The translations under genes were made by a program, and so were the position numbers. Under the pieces are notes generated by a model. The model worked only from the letters and a program-made list of their open reading frames with translations, searched no databases and was not told where the DNA came from. DNA of 64,000 nt from Sporomusaceae bacterium FL31 (GTDB taxonomy: Bacteria > Bacillota > Negativicutes > DSM-1736 > Dendrosporobacteraceae): NCBI GenBank assembly GCA_003990955.1, contig BIFV01000008.1, forward strand, positions 489,066 through 553,065. The letters are read 5' to 3'. Of this stretch, positions 1 through 10,298 are shown in pieces. Each line of letters starts with the position of its first letter. Position 1 is the stretch's first letter.

Positions 1-2626
1 TCCGTCCTTTATGAGCCTCAACGATTCCTTTACAAATCGAGAGACCCAGTCCGGTGCCACTTACCTGTCTAGACTGTTTAATCCGGTAAAACTTATCAAA
101 AATACGCGTTAACTCAATTGAGGGAATTTCAAAACCTTGATTGATTACCGATATCATGATCCTGTCCTTAATATGTTCAACTTCGATAAGAACATTCTCT
201 TTACCGGAAGAATGCTTTACCGCATTATCAATTAGATTGACTAGCACTTGTTCCACTAGAACGCAGTCAGCCCGCAGCAGGGGCAAACCTGGTGCCAATT
301 GCACTTTGACCTGGTCCTCCTTAAGGTGCTCGTCTAAGCGGCGCAAGGCCGCACCGATAATATCCTCAATATCACACCAGTCAGTTTTGAGCTGCATCAT
401 ACCGCTTTCCAGTCTGGCCGTATCCAGCAGGTTGGCAATAAGCCGCTCCATTCGCACAGCACCATCCCTCATATTCTCCAAGAGTTCGTGCTGCTCATTT
501 TGAGTATATAAATGACCTGCTTCAAGCAGAGTTGAAACTGAGCCAATAACAGCAGCTAACGGTGTACGCAATTCATGAGAAATAGAACTAAACAAGGCAT
601 TGTGCAGCCGATCAGACTCCATTAAGAGTTCAGCCGTCCGGGCCTGTTTAACCAGCTTAACACGCTCAATGGCTACAGCAGCCAGCCCTGCCCAGGCATC
701 AACCAGACGACGCTCACCAGGAGTCAGTTTACGCTGGGCAATACACACTCCAATAACCCCTAGCACTTGTCCCTGGGTACTTAGCGGAACATACAAATAC
801 TGTCCCCCTGGCAAAGTATCGGTCGAGCGGCCTGCCACTTGGCCATTTTGATATACCCAGGCAGCCACTGCTTTTTCAGCATCAGTTAAAACTCCCTCTA
901 AACCAACTTCCTGCCCTAGCTCAAAATCGTGTGCCGAATGAACCATGACCTGATCTTGTTCGTTGGGCAGCAACACAACAATTTTTCGTTCAATGGTCTC
1001 GCCTGCCTGCCGCGCCAGGCTGCCGGCAATAGTATTAATATCGATAACAGCAGCAATTTCTTTAGTAAATTCATAAACGGCACGAGTGCTTTTTTCCTGT
1101 TGACGAGCTGCGCTGGCTTCAACTTTTAATCGCTCAGTTCTGCCCCCAATAATAAAGGAAACCGCTAAGAAAATGACAAAACTCCAAAGATACCGTATAT
1201 CATTGACCGTAAAAGTCAGAATAGGCGGGACAAATAAAAAATCAAAGGATAATACACAAGCCGCAGCAGTCACATAGGAAGGCCAGCGGCCCCACCAGAC
1301 GGCACTTAACAATACGGGCAGCAAATATAGTAAGGCAATATCGACCAATTCAAGCTGAGTGCTAAACAGCCAGCTTAGCCCTGTAACCGCTCCCACCATC
1401 GCCAGACCCCCGGCATAATACAACCACGAAAGCTTACGCGGACGGGCTGCCGTCTTAACAATCGGTATTTCATCCGTCTCAGCCTGGCCTTGGATGACAT
1501 ATACATTAAGCCCGCCGCTTTGGCGAATAATTTTATCCACCACTGAACCATTGATCATTTCCCAAAATCGGCTATGCCGTGGTTTTCCTACCACGATTGC
1601 ACTCACATTATGACTACGGGCAATATCCAGGATTTCGTCAGTCAGCTTCTCACCAACCACAGTTAGTGTCTTGGCCCCTAACTCCTCGGCCAAACGCATA
1701 TTTTTTGCAATCCGGTCACGTTCTTTCTCTCCCATAGGGAACCTTGGTCTTCTGGCTTCAATATGAACAGCCAGCAGTTCAGCTTGCAGACCAGCGGAAA
1801 GACGGCGGGCAGCCCGGATAAGCTGTGCCGAAAATGGACTGGCGCTCACACAGACCATGACTCTCCCAGCAGCCGGCCAAGGGCCTTTTATTTGATGCTC
1901 ACGCATATAGTCAGCCAAGTCTTTATCCACCCGTTGGGCAGTAAACCGGAGGGAAAGTTCTCGAAGTGCATTAATATTGCCTGGGCGGAAAAAATTTTTT
2001 AACGCTTTCTCTGCCTGTCCCGGTATATAAACTTTGCCTTCCTTAAGGCGCTTAATCAGATCCTCAGAGGAGATATCGATGAGTTGGACGGTATCAGCCT
2101 GCTCTACAACATAATCAGGTACTGTTTCCCGGACTATGACACCAGTAATCTGCGCTACGATATCATTCAAGCTTTCTATATGCTGGATGTTGAGTGTCGT
2201 GTAAACATTAATTCCAGCTTCCAGCAGTTCTTCGACATCCTGATAACGCCTCACATGACGGGAACCAGGAATGTTGGTATGTGCCAGCTCATCCACAAGA
2301 ACGAGCTCTGGTTTTCTACTAATCAGCTGGTCGATATTCATTTCTTTGAGCTGCTTGCCACGGTATTCAATGATAACTGGGTCAACGGTTGGCAATCCAA
2401 CCACCATTTTTTCAGTTTCCTGCCGGCCATGGGTCTCAACCCAGCCGATAACAAGGTCCTGTCCTTCCCGCAACCGCTCGTGGGCAGCTTCCAGCATGGT
2501 ATAAGTCTTGCCAACACCGGCTGCCGCCCCAAGAAATACGGTGAGTTTGCCGCGGTTGTTTCTGCATATTCGTTCAAGCAGCTCATCCGGAGTAGGACGA
2601 CCTTGTGACTGTTTCTCTTGTAACAT
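1..2626 (-). CDS. kdpD: KdpD osmosensitive K+ channel sensor histidine kinase (3' end outside window)
   Basis: Membrane sensor kinase controlling kdp transcription through the response regulator KdpE, which would lie beyond the window edge. Reading back from the ATG at 2626 gives about 875 residues in one frame without a stop. An N-terminal KdpD domain carries a Walker A motif GAAAGVGKT at about residues 33-41. A universal-stress-like domain follows (about 250-370), then a hydrophobic four-helix region (about 395-480) and a GAF-like region. The HisKA box is FSSISHELRTPL with the phospho-acceptor His at 684, and the HATPase G-box GTGLGLSICKG sits at the window edge. Family proteins run about 890-900 residues, so only a few are missing. 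It starts 20 bases after kdpC, so kdpFABCD is one operon. Confidence 0.95.
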   Translation of the reverse strand, partial: MLQEKQSQGRPTPDELLERICRNNRGKLTVFLGAAAGVGKTYTMLEAAHERLREGQDLVIGWVETHGRQETEKMVVGLPTVDPVIIEYRGKQLKEMNIDQLISRKPELVLVDELAHTNIPGSRHVRRYQDVEELLEAGINVYTTLNIQHIESLNDIVAQITGVIVRETVPDYVVEQADTVQLIDISSEDLIKRLKEGKVYIPGQAEKALKNFFRPGNINALRELSLRFTAQRVDKDLADYMREHQIKGPWPAAGRVMVCVSASPFSAQLIRAARRLSAGLQAELLAVHIEARRPRFPMGEKERDRIAKNMRLAEELGAKTLTVVGEKLTDEILDIARSHNVSAIVVGKPRHSRFWEMINGSVVDKIIRQSGGLNVYVIQGQAETDEIPIVKTAARPRKLSWLYYAGGLAMVGAVTGLSWLFSTQLELVDIALLYLLPVLLSAVWWGRWPSYVTAAACVLSFDFLFVPPILTFTVNDIRYLWSFVIFLAVSFIIGGRTERLKVEASAARQQEKSTRAVYEFTKEIAAVIDINTIAGSLARQAGETIERKIVVLLPNEQDQVMVHSAHDFELGQEVGLEGVLTDAEKAVAAWVYQNGQVAGRSTDTLPGGQYLYVPLSTQGQVLGVIGVCIAQRKLTPGERRLVDAWAGLAAVAIERVKLVKQARTAELLMESDRLHNALFSSISHELRTPLAAVIGSVSTLLEAGHLYTQNEQHELLENMRDGAVRMERLIANLLDTARLESGMMQLKTDWCDIEDIIGAALRRLDEHLKEDQVKVQLAPGLPLLRADCVLVEQVLVNLIDNAVKHSSGKENVLIEVEHIKDRIMISVINQGFEIPSIELTRIFDKFYRIKQSRQVSGTGLGLSICKGIVEAHKGR

Positions 2627-2646
2627 AAAGTCTCCCTCTCTCCCGG

Positions 2647-3228
2647 TTACTGTAAGTTATCCAAATCTAAGTTCAGCAAAAGGACGTTAACCCTTTCTTC
2701 TCCTAAAAATCCGAGTTGCTTTTTCTCAATATGGCTGCCAACCAGTTGACGAACTTGCTGGCTAGTAAGCCCTCTGGCCTGAGCCACCCGATCGACCTGA
2801 AAATAGGCGGCCGCCGGAGTAATATGCGGATCTAGGCCGCTGGCCGATGCAAGCACCAGGTCGGTCGGAACTTTAGCCGACTGAGCAGCACCATTGTCCT
2901 GGCGTGCCGTTTCTGCCCGTTCGGCAACTGTTGCCATAAGTTTTTGATTGGTTGGGCCTAGATTGGAACCAGATGAATTAGCCCCATCGTAGCCTTCACC
3001 GGCTGCCGACGGCCTGCTGTAAAAATACGCCGGACTGGTAAAGGCTTGGCCAATGAGTCTGGAGCCCACCGGCACTCCCTGGTGCATAATAATCGATCCG
3101 CCAGCCTGCTCTGGAAATAATGCCTGCGCAATGCCAACCATCCCTAATGGATAGATGAATCCCAAAAGGATGGTGAACAGTACTAACATTCTAATTGAAT
3201 TACTCACTTGTTTCCACATGAGTCTCAC
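2647..3228 (-). CDS. kdpC: KdpC, potassium-transporting ATPase subunit C
   Basis: Small subunit that stabilises the KdpFABC complex and its nucleotide binding. It is 193 residues with a single N-terminal membrane helix (about residues 12-32, ending GMVGIAQALFPEQAGG). The soluble domain has typical KdpC motifs: the GSRLIGQAF stretch, the YFYSRPSA stretch and DPHITPAAA near 135. The GTG at 3228 is used here; an ATG three codons later (3219), behind AAAGGAAG, is an alternative. It lies 17 bases after kdpB. Confidence 0.95.
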   Translation of the reverse strand: MRLMWKQVSNSIRMLVLFTILLGFIYPLGMVGIAQALFPEQAGGSIIMHQGVPVGSRLIGQAFTSPAYFYSRPSAAGEGYDGANSSGSNLGPTNQKLMATVAERAETARQDNGAAQSAKVPTDLVLASASGLDPHITPAAAYFQVDRVAQARGLTSQQVRQLVGSHIEKKQLGFLGEERVNVLLLNLDLDNLQ

Positions 3229-3245
3229 ACTTCCTTTATCCCTGA

Positions 3246-5273
3246 CTACACAAATTTTAAAGCCACCAAAATTAGATCAATCAGCTTGATTCCCACAAAA
3301 GGAACAATCAATCCTCCTAAACCATAAATCACTAAATTGCGGCGCAAAATCACATCAGCACCTACAGGCTCATAGTTGACTCCCCGTAATGCAAGAGGTA
3401 TTAACGCCACAATGATCAGTGCATTAAAAATGACTGCACTTAGAATGGCACTTTCCGGTGTGGCTAAGCGCATGATATTGAAGGTATCAAGCACAGGAAA
3501 AGTTCCTACAAACATGGCGGGAATAATGGCAAAGTATTTTGCAACATCATTTGCAATGCTAAAGGTTGTCAGTGATCCTCTGGTCATGAGCAATTGTTTG
3601 CCGATCTCAACAACCTCAATCAATTTGGTAGGATTGGAATCCAAGTCCACCATATTACCGGCTTCCTTGGCAGCTTGAGTACCACTGTTCATGGCCACGC
3701 CAACGTCAGCCTGAGCCAAAGCAGGTGCATCATTGGTACCGTCTCCGGTCATGGCGACCAGCATTCCTAACTCCTGGTATTCCCGGATCATCTTAAGTTT
3801 AGCCTCCGGTGTAGCCTCCGCTAAAAAATCATCGACACCGGCTTCAGCCGCAATGGCTGCCGCGGTTAATGGGTTGTCACCGGTGATCATGACTGTTTTA
3901 ATGCCCATTTGCCGCAATTCACGGAAACGCTCTTTAATCCCGCCTTTTACAATATCTTTGAGATGAATAGTTCCCACTACTTTTGCATCGCGAGCAACCA
4001 CTAAAGGTGTCCCGCCGCTTTTGGCAATGGTTTCACAAGCCAAGCGGACATCGGCTGGAAAAACACCGCCTTTTTCATTCACATAACGCAGAATGGCATC
4101 CATAGACCCTTTACGAACTTCCTGGCCGTTAATATTTACGCCGCTCATTCTGGTCTGGGCCGTAAAAGGAACAAATTCCGCATGCAAGGCAGCAAGATCG
4201 CGCTCGCGCAAATTATATTTTTGCTTAGCTAATACAACCACACTGCGTCCTTCCGGAGTTTCATCTGCCAACGAGGACAATTGAGCCGTATCGGCAATTT
4301 CTTCTTCACGAACCCCCTGGGCAGGAATAAATTCTGTGGCCATACGATTTCCAAGCGTAATCGTTCCGGTTTTATCCAGTAATAACACATTGACATCACC
4401 AGCAGCTTCAACAGCCCGGCCTGACATAGCCAGCACATTGCGTTTTAACAAACGATCCATTCCGGCAATGCCAATTGAGCTTAACAATCCACCAATCGTG
4501 GTTGGAATTAAGCAAACCAACAAAGCGATTAACGTAGTGACAGAAATGATTGCCCCTGAATAAATAGCAAACGGTTCAATCGTAGCAACAGCAATTAAGA
4601 AAACAATACTCAGACTGACTAACAAAATCGTCAAAGCAATTTCATTAGGAGTCTTTTGGCGTTTTGCACCTTCCACCAGACTAATCATACGATCAAGAAA
4701 GGTTTCGCCCGGATTGGCAACAACCGTCACTTTAATCCAGTCTGACAGCACTTTGGTCCCACCGGTTACTGAAGACTTATCACCGCCTGACTCGCGAATA
4801 ACCGGTGCTGATTCACCGGTAACCGCACTTTCATCCACCGTTGCCATCCCTTCGATCACTTCGCCGTCACTGGGGATAACGTCACCGGCTTCAATCAGCA
4901 GCACATCTCCTTTACGCAGCTCAGTTGCATCAACGATGGTTGGTTCATCATTGACCAATTTCTTGGCTTTTGTTTGGCTCCGGGTATTTTTTAATGCCTG
5001 TGCCTGAGCCTTGCCACGTCCCTCGGCAATGGCTTCAGCAAAATTGGCAAATAGCACAGTAAACCATAGCCACAAATTAATCTGTAATACAAATCCGTCA
5101 GCGCCGGAATGATTGAATAGATCTCTTAGCATTAATCCGGTCGTAACGATAGCACCTACATAAACAATAAACATAACCGGATTTTTCATTTGCGTACGCG
5201 GCGTTAATTTACGAAACGCGTCACTAACTGCATTCAACATCATACGGCCATTAAAACGACTTTGCTTATTCAT
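3246..5273 (-). CDS. kdpB: KdpB, potassium-transporting P-type ATPase catalytic subunit
   Basis: Catalytic subunit that hydrolyses ATP to drive K+ uptake through KdpA. It is 675 residues, the family length. Visible motifs are TGES (152-155) in the actuator domain, the phosphorylated Asp300 in DKTGT, and TGDN and [11 protein letters not shown] of the P domain. Membrane helices lie at about 33-52, 64-85, 215-260 and in the C-terminal third. The ATG at 5273 follows an AGGGG-type ribosome site 8-9 bases upstream. It starts 14 bases after kdpA. Confidence 0.97.
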   Translation of the reverse strand: MNKQSRFNGRMMLNAVSDAFRKLTPRTQMKNPVMFIVYVGAIVTTGLMLRDLFNHSGADGFVLQINLWLWFTVLFANFAEAIAEGRGKAQAQALKNTRSQTKAKKLVNDEPTIVDATELRKGDVLLIEAGDVIPSDGEVIEGMATVDESAVTGESAPVIRESGGDKSSVTGGTKVLSDWIKVTVVANPGETFLDRMISLVEGAKRQKTPNEIALTILLVSLSIVFLIAVATIEPFAIYSGAIISVTTLIALLVCLIPTTIGGLLSSIGIAGMDRLLKRNVLAMSGRAVEAAGDVNVLLLDKTGTITLGNRMATEFIPAQGVREEEIADTAQLSSLADETPEGRSVVVLAKQKYNLRERDLAALHAEFVPFTAQTRMSGVNINGQEVRKGSMDAILRYVNEKGGVFPADVRLACETIAKSGGTPLVVARDAKVVGTIHLKDIVKGGIKERFRELRQMGIKTVMITGDNPLTAAAIAAEAGVDDFLAEATPEAKLKMIREYQELGMLVAMTGDGTNDAPALAQADVGVAMNSGTQAAKEAGNMVDLDSNPTKLIEVVEIGKQLLMTRGSLTTFSIANDVAKYFAIIPAMFVGTFPVLDTFNIMRLATPESAILSAVIFNALIIVALIPLALRGVNYEPVGADVILRRNLVIYGLGGLIVPFVGIKLIDLILVALKFV

Positions 5274-5287
5274 ATCTCAACGCCCCT

Positions 5288-6997
5288 TTAAAATGTGGTG
5301 CCCTGGAGCATCAGTAAATATTCGACAATCGGACCTAGCGCCAACGCCGGTAAGAAGGTCAAAGCCCCTACGATGAGCACAACTCCCGCTAATAGACCAA
5401 TAAATAGCCAGCCGGTAGTTGAAAATGTTCCCGGACCTGGCGGCGAGATTTTCTTTTCCGCCATGCTCCCGGCAATCGCCAACACCGGAATAATAACGCC
5501 AAACCGGCCTAATAGCATGCATCCGGCGAGCATTACATTATAAAATAAAGTATTAACCGTCAACCCACCGAAAGCACTGCCATTATTCCCTGCCCCTGAG
5601 GCAAAAGCATAAAGAATTTCACTTAAGCCATGCGGCCCGGGATTGGCAATAGAGGAAGTACCCACTTCTGTAATGACAGCAATTGCACTAGCTAGAAGGA
5701 TAGCCACTGATGGAATTAAAATTCCCAGTGTGGCCATTTTCATCTCCCAGGCTTCGATTTTTTTCCCCAAATATTCCGGTGTCCGGCCCACCATAAGGCC
5801 CACGATAAATACCGTCAGCAACACATACAGCATTATTCCATAAAAGCCAGCACCAACACCACCAACGACCACCTCACCCAGCATCATTTGCAGCATGGGC
5901 ACCAGTCCTCCTAAAGGACTAAGACTATCATGCATAGCATTGACGGCTCCGCAGGAAGCAGCAGTTGTGACGGTGGCAAATAAGGCGGATGCCGCCACGC
6001 CAAACCGTGTTTCTTTTCCTTCCAGCGCAGTTGATCCCTCAAGCCCATAACTTTGTAACAGCGGATTGCCATAAAGCTCGCTTGCATAAATCCCAGCCAA
6101 TGACAGCACAAACAATAGCAGCATAGCTCCTAACACAGCGTATCCCTGCTTTTTATCACCAGACATAAAGCCAAAAGTAAATACTAGTGCTGCCGGAATC
6201 AAAAAGATGGCCAACATTTGCACAAAGTTGGTTAAAGGGGTTGGATTTTCAAATGGGTGGGCTGAATTGGCATTAAAGAAACCACCGCCATTCGTGCCCA
6301 GCATTTTAATAGCTTCCTGAGAAGCAACCGGCCCCATGGCCAGCGTTTGCTGCCCGCCCTCTAACGTTTGAACCGTGATATATGGTGAGAGATTCTGAAT
6401 AGCCCCCTGCTGGATAAATACGAATGCCAAAACAATCGATAAGGGCAATAATACGCGCGTAATGCCGCGTACTAAATCCACCCAAAAATTCCCCAGCAGA
6501 TCCGTCCTTTTCCTGGTTATCCCGCGAATGAAGGCTACGGCCACAGCGAGGCCGGTAGCTGCTGACACAAAATTTTGCACAGTGAGTGCTGCCATCTGCG
6601 TAAAATAGCTCAGGGTGGTTTCGCCAGCATACGCTTGCCAGTTTGTATTTGTCATAAAGCTGACTGCCGTATTGAATGCTAAATGCCAGGAGGCTACCCC
6701 GCCCAATTGCTGGGGATTAAAGGGCAGCCAAGATTGGCTGATCTGAATCACAAACACAAGTGCAAAGCCAAAGAAATTAAACAAGCCTACAGCACTGGCA
6801 TATTTGCGCCAATTCATCTCCTCTAAATCATTTACTCCTGTCAGCCGATACACCCAACGCTCAATGGGTCGGAAAAACCCATCAAATAACGACTGCTTTC
6901 CCAGATCGAAAATAGCAGCCATATATTTTCCCAATGGATATGCAAAGGCCATCAAGGCAATCAGATAGATCAAAAAAACCATGATATCGCTCATCAT
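5288..6997 (-). CDS. kdpA: KdpA, potassium-binding channel-like subunit
   Basis: Polytopic membrane subunit (569 residues) that binds and translocates K+ in KdpFABC. It resembles a K+ channel with four pore-loop repeats. Pore-type signatures include [18 protein letters not shown] in the second repeat and [11 protein letters not shown] in the first. The third and fourth repeats have [17 protein letters not shown] and [13 protein letters not shown]. The ATG at 6997 directly abuts the kdpF stop codon, so the two are translationally coupled. Confidence 0.97.
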   Translation of the reverse strand: MMSDIMVFLIYLIALMAFAYPLGKYMAAIFDLGKQSLFDGFFRPIERWVYRLTGVNDLEEMNWRKYASAVGLFNFFGFALVFVIQISQSWLPFNPQQLGGVASWHLAFNTAVSFMTNTNWQAYAGETTLSYFTQMAALTVQNFVSAATGLAVAVAFIRGITRKRTDLLGNFWVDLVRGITRVLLPLSIVLAFVFIQQGAIQNLSPYITVQTLEGGQQTLAMGPVASQEAIKMLGTNGGGFFNANSAHPFENPTPLTNFVQMLAIFLIPAALVFTFGFMSGDKKQGYAVLGAMLLLFVLSLAGIYASELYGNPLLQSYGLEGSTALEGKETRFGVAASALFATVTTAASCGAVNAMHDSLSPLGGLVPMLQMMLGEVVVGGVGAGFYGIMLYVLLTVFIVGLMVGRTPEYLGKKIEAWEMKMATLGILIPSVAILLASAIAVITEVGTSSIANPGPHGLSEILYAFASGAGNNGSAFGGLTVNTLFYNVMLAGCMLLGRFGVIIPVLAIAGSMAEKKISPPGPGTFSTTGWLFIGLLAGVVLIVGALTFLPALALGPIVEYLLMLQGTTF

Positions 6998-7084
6998 CTA
7001 AAATTCCTCCGGTTTCATCAACGCATAAACTAAATATCCCAGCAGCGCTCCAGCGACAATTGCCGCCAACCACAAATCAGCCAA
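6998..7084 (-). CDS. kdpF: KdpF, 28-residue membrane subunit
   Basis: A short frame opening with TTG at 7084 translates as LADLWLAAIVAGALLGYLVY followed by ALMKPEEF and a TAG that touches the kdpA ATG. One hydrophobic helix ending in a YALMKPE/F tail is the signature of KdpF, which stabilises the KdpABC complex in the membrane. A GAGGAGG ribosome site lies 6-8 bases before the TTG. Size, position and C-terminal motif make the call strong, although such genes are easily missed. Confidence 0.88.
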   Translation of the reverse strand: MADLWLAAIVAGALLGYLVYALMKPEEF

Positions 7085-7203
7085 ATGCCCTACCTCCTCT
7101 TTCGCCTGACTATGCTCTTATTATAGCCCTGGCCCGAATAAAGATGGCGTCAAGAAAACAGGCTGATATGTAAAGAAAATATAAAGATTTAGACCTGGCA
7201 GCA

Positions 7204-7260
7204 AAAAGATAAAGGACCAAGTCTGGCATTACTGATACCAGATTTGGTCCTTTATCTTTT
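7204..7260. terminator. Long stem-loop terminator between the sirtuin gene and kdp
   Basis: Arms at 7204-7226 and 7238-7260 form a 23-bp stem with one G-T pair and an 11-base loop. A and T runs at both ends suit termination of the sirtuin transcript on the minus strand. The stem includes the sirtuin stop codon. The remaining 7085-7203 holds a TATAAT-like -10 for kdp (about 7118-7123) but no well-spaced -35. Confidence 0.8.
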
Positions 7261-8036
7261 TAACCGATGATTTGCTCAGCAAGCCTGACTAAAAACTGAC
7301 CAGCTTGTTCTCTTACCACCCAATCGGCAACCTCGTCAAAAGGCGTATGTTCAGCATTAATAATGAGTAACTTCGCCCCACGCTCCTGGGCCGCCTGCGG
7401 ACAATAATTGGCTGGCGCTACCGCCAGTGAGGATCCAATGACAACAAACAAGTCGGCGGCACGGCTGCTGGCAATTGCGGCTCGCCAGGCACGATCAGGA
7501 AGTTGTTCACCAAACAATACAACATCTGGCCTTAAGTTCCCCTTGCAGTCAGGACAAAAACATTCTGGTCCATGCAAGTAGCGCCCTTCACGGTAGTCTG
7601 TTTCCCAGGTTGGCTGAGCCGGCAGCAATTGACGGCTGTCATAATCAATCTGGCAGTTCAAGCAGCTGACCGTTCTCAAGGTGCCGTGCAGTTCGATTAC
7701 AGCTTCCGAGCCAGCCCGTTGATGCAGACCATCGACATTTTGAGTAATGACTTGCTGAATATGGCCAGCACGAGCCAAAGCAGCCAGCGCCAAATGACCG
7801 GAATTGGGCTGAGCTTCCCAAAGTTTGCTGATACGCCACTGATAAAAAAAGTAAAACTCATCAGGCTGCTCGTAAAGCGCAGTCAAGGTAGCCAGACTTT
7901 CCGGCCGCTGTTTCCATAAACCACGTGCCGAACGAAAATCGGCCAACCCTGATTCTGTGCTCATACCGGCACCAGTAAACACAACAACCCGCTTGGCCTG
8001 CTGCCAGCAGTTCGCAATAGACTCCAAATCGTTCAC
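7260..8036 (-). CDS. cobB: Sir2-family NAD-dependent protein deacylase (sirtuin)
   Basis: Removes acyl groups from protein lysines using NAD+. It is 258 residues from the GTG at 8036, chosen because a GGAGGAG site sits 5 bases ahead; an upstream in-frame TTG at 8051 would contain that site. NAD-binding motifs are FTGAGMSTESGLADFR near the N terminus and TQNVDGLHQRAGS. The catalytic His is in ELHGTL, followed by two zinc-binding CxxC pairs (SCLNC and CFCPDC). The family call is secure. The substrate (acetyl, succinyl or other acyl) cannot be read with confidence. It is preceded by a structured leader and is not clearly co-transcribed with upp. Confidence 0.93.
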   Translation of the reverse strand: MNDLESIANCWQQAKRVVVFTGAGMSTESGLADFRSARGLWKQRPESLATLTALYEQPDEFYFFYQWRISKLWEAQPNSGHLALAALARAGHIQQVITQNVDGLHQRAGSEAVIELHGTLRTVSCLNCQIDYDSRQLLPAQPTWETDYREGRYLHGPECFCPDCKGNLRPDVVLFGEQLPDRAWRAAIASSRAADLFVVIGSSLAVAPANYCPQAAQERGAKLLIINAEHTPFDEVADWVVREQAGQFLVRLAEQIIG

Positions 8037-8074
8037 GTAAACTCCTCCCAAACAGAAAAGTGGGTAGCCTGCTT

Positions 8075-8115
8075 AAAAGAATGAACTTGGGCATTTTGCC
8101 CAAGTTCATTCTTTT
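8075..8115 (-). terminator. 19-bp perfect hairpin in the sirtuin leader
   Basis: Arms 8075-8093 and 8097-8115 are perfectly complementary with a 3-base loop. The minus-strand 3' arm ends in TTTT. It lies only about 40 bases before the sirtuin GTG, with no room for another promoter between, so it could terminate or attenuate transcription entering the gene. Confidence 0.6.
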
Positions 8116-8154
8116 AGGGTGTGGATTTGTGTGGGGATGAAACTTTCAATCTAG

Positions 8155-8246
8155 AAAATAAAAGCCGAAACTTAGTTATGTACAACACAACGACGTTTCG
8201 GGCTCTCATATCTCCAGCCTCAGTATGAAGTTACTCATAACTTATA
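8155..8246 (-). ncRNA. Candidate small RNA or leader RNA ahead of the sirtuin gene
   Basis: A sigma-A-like promoter (TTGATT, 16 bases, TATTAT) at 8252-8279 would start a minus-strand transcript near 8245. That transcript can form an AGUUA/UAACU hairpin, then a stem between GCCCGAAAC (8195-8203) and GTTTCGGC (8164-8171) followed by TTTTATTTT. This gives either an RNA of about 85-90 nt or the first half of a roughly 210-nt sirtuin leader. I could not match it to a known riboswitch class by eye. Confidence 0.45.
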
Positions 8247-8251
8247 GTTCT

Positions 8252-8279
8252 ATAATACCATAATCAGCTAAAAAATCAA
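8252..8279 (-). promoter_or_regulatory. Sigma-A-like promoter for the sirtuin leader
   Basis: On the minus strand, TTGATT (8274-8279) and TATTAT (8252-8257) are separated by 16 bases. It is the only convincing promoter between upp and the sirtuin gene. Confidence 0.55.
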
Positions 8280-8347
8280 TAGTATGACGTAAAAATTTTC
8301 TAATAATTAAAAAAATTTACTATATTACTTCATTGATCATTGCTATC

Positions 8348-8379
8348 AAAAAAGAGAGACAGTCCTGTCTCTCTTTTTT
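8348..8379 (-). terminator. Terminator after upp
   Basis: A 14-bp perfect stem (8348-8361 with 8366-8379) with a 4-base loop ends in a run of six T on the minus strand, 9 bases after the upp stop codon. It should end the ywlG-glyA-upp transcript. Confidence 0.9.
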
Positions 8380-8387
8380 GATTCTCG

Positions 8388-9023
8388 TTATTTAGTTCCG
8401 AAAATACGGTCGCCAGCATCCCCTAGGCCAGGAACGATGTAGCCATGATCATTTAAGCATTGATCTACTGCCGCCGTATAAATTTCAACATCAGGATGAG
8501 CGTCGTTCACAGCTTTAACCCCTTCTGGAGCTGCGACCAGACACATTAATTTAATATTCTTAGCACCTTTGCTTTTCAGAAGATCAATGGCAGCAGCAGC
8601 GGAACCGCCAGTTGCCAGCATTGGATCAATCACAACCAATTCGCGTTCATGCACATCGGTTGGCAGCTTGCAGTAATATTCAACTGGCTGTAAGGTTTCC
8701 GGATCACGGTACAAGCCTACATGACCTACCTTGGCAGCTGGAATGAGCTTCAACACTCCGCTGACCATACCTAAGCCGGCACGCAGAATGGGAACAACAC
8801 CAATTTTCTTACCGCAAAGAATTTTGCATTGGCAAGGGCCTACAGGTGTAACGACCTCAGTGTCTGCCAAAGGAAGCTCACGGGTTATTTCATAAGCCAT
8901 CAGCATAGCAATCTCTTCTAACAGTTCGCGGAACTCTTTGGTCCCTGTTTTTTCATCGCGAATAAAGGTTAATTTGTGCTGAATGAGCGGGTGATTAATA
9001 ATATTTACTTTTAAATCAGTCAT
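8388..9023 (-). CDS. upp: Uracil phosphoribosyltransferase
   Basis: Converts uracil and PRPP to UMP in pyrimidine salvage (cytoplasm). It is 211 residues from the ATG at 9023, behind TAGGAGA; the longer upstream frame lies inside glyA and is ignored. The PRPP-binding loop [17 protein letters not shown] and the C-terminal uracil-binding [13 protein letters not shown] tail are intact. It follows glyA by 10 bases, as in many Firmicutes. Confidence 0.97.
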   Translation of the reverse strand: MTDLKVNIINHPLIQHKLTFIRDEKTGTKEFRELLEEIAMLMAYEITRELPLADTEVVTPVGPCQCKILCGKKIGVVPILRAGLGMVSGVLKLIPAAKVGHVGLYRDPETLQPVEYYCKLPTDVHERELVVIDPMLATGGSAAAAIDLLKSKGAKNIKLMCLVAAPEGVKAVNDAHPDVEIYTAAVDQCLNDHGYIVPGLGDAGDRIFGTK

Positions 9024-9033
9024 ATCATGTCTC

Positions 9034-10269
9034 CTATGCATAAAGCGGATATTTTTGACAAAGTTCACTAACCAACTGCCTTGCTTTTGCTTTGGCGGCC
9101 TCATCCTGAGGATTATTTAAGGTAATGGAAATAACTTCGCCAACTACCCTCATATCTTCTTCTTTCATTCCACGGGAAGTCAGTGCCGGTGTTCCAATGC
9201 GGACACCACTAGTAACAAACGGGCTGGTTGGATCAAAAGGAATGGCGTTTTTATTGACAGTGACACCAATCTCATCCAGCAGTTTCTCGGCTTCTTTACC
9301 AGTTAGGTTCTGTCCACGAACATCCACCAGCATCAAATGATTGTCAGTACCACCAGAAATTAAGCTGAAACCTGACTCAACCAGCTTAGCTGCCAAAGCC
9401 CGGGCATTCTTAACAATCTGCTCCTGGTAAAGACGGAATTCGTCAGTCATAGCCTCTTTCAGCGCTACTGCTTTAGCGGCAATAACATGCATTAACGGGC
9501 CGCCCTGAATTCCCGGAAACACTGCTTTGTTAATGGCTGCCGCCAGTTCTTCCCGGCAAAGAATAATGCCGCCGCGTGGGCCACGAAGCGTTTTGTGAGT
9601 TGTTGTTGTTACAATATCGGCATGCGGTACTGGACTTGGATGCACACCAGCAGCTACTAGACCGGCAATATGAGCCATGTCTACCATAAACAGAGCGCCT
9701 GCTTCGCGGGCAATTTGTCCCATCAGTTCAAAATCAATGGTCCGGGTGTAAGCACTGGCACCAGCTACCAGCATCTTAGGTTTATGCTCCAGCGCCAGGC
9801 GGCGCACTTCATCATAATCAATACGGTGAGTTTGTTCATCAACACCGTAAGGGATAATCTTAAAGTACTTGCCTGAGATATTCACAGGACTGCCATGAGT
9901 TAAATGACCGCCATGAGCTAAATTCATTCCCAAAATGGTATCACCTGGCTGCAGGCAGGCAAAATAGACAGCCGTGTTGGCCTGGGCACCGGAATGAGGC
10001 TGTACATTGGCATGTTCAGCGCCAAATAATGCTTTGGCCCGGTCAATGGCAAGCTGCTCAACAATATCAACATATTCGCAGCCACCGTAGTATCTTTTAC
10101 CTGGATAACCTTCGGCATATTTATTGGTTAATACAGATCCCTGAGCTTCCATGACAGCTTGACTGACAAAGTTTTCCGAGGCAATAAGCTCCAGCTTGTT
10201 TTGCTGGCGTTTTAGCTCAAGTTCAATAGCCTGAGCTACTTCTGGATCGACATTCGCAAGTAAAGTCAC
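9034..10269 (-). CDS. glyA: Serine hydroxymethyltransferase
   Basis: PLP enzyme interconverting serine and glycine while loading one-carbon units on tetrahydrofolate. The GTG at 10269 is chosen because TTGGAGGA lies 7 bases upstream and the protein then begins near the usual [11 protein letters not shown] region (411 residues). The PLP lysine is in [14 protein letters not shown], and the N-terminal LELIASENF motif is present. An in-frame GTG at 10302 overlapping the ywlG stop is a weaker alternative. Confidence 0.96.
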   Translation of the reverse strand: MTLLANVDPEVAQAIELELKRQQNKLELIASENFVSQAVMEAQGSVLTNKYAEGYPGKRYYGGCEYVDIVEQLAIDRAKALFGAEHANVQPHSGAQANTAVYFACLQPGDTILGMNLAHGGHLTHGSPVNISGKYFKIIPYGVDEQTHRIDYDEVRRLALEHKPKMLVAGASAYTRTIDFELMGQIAREAGALFMVDMAHIAGLVAAGVHPSPVPHADIVTTTTHKTLRGPRGGIILCREELAAAINKAVFPGIQGGPLMHVIAAKAVALKEAMTDEFRLYQEQIVKNARALAAKLVESGFSLISGGTDNHLMLVDVRGQNLTGKEAEKLLDEIGVTVNKNAIPFDPTSPFVTSGVRIGTPALTSRGMKEEDMRVVGEVISITLNNPQDEAAKAKARQLVSELCQKYPLYA

Positions 10270-10298
10270 TGTTGATTCCTCCAACCTTATTTCTTTTT

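Noticed and set aside
2084..2608. 174-residue plus-strand frame and other plus-strand frames over kdp
   Set aside because: They are antisense shadows of kdpD, kdpB and kdpA, which have intact motifs on the minus strand.
7085..7203. c-di-AMP riboswitch upstream of kdp
   Set aside because: Only about 120 bases are available and the conserved core is not visible.
8388..9104. Longer start for upp at 9104
   Set aside because: It lies inside glyA, and the ATG at 9023 has a proper ribosome site.
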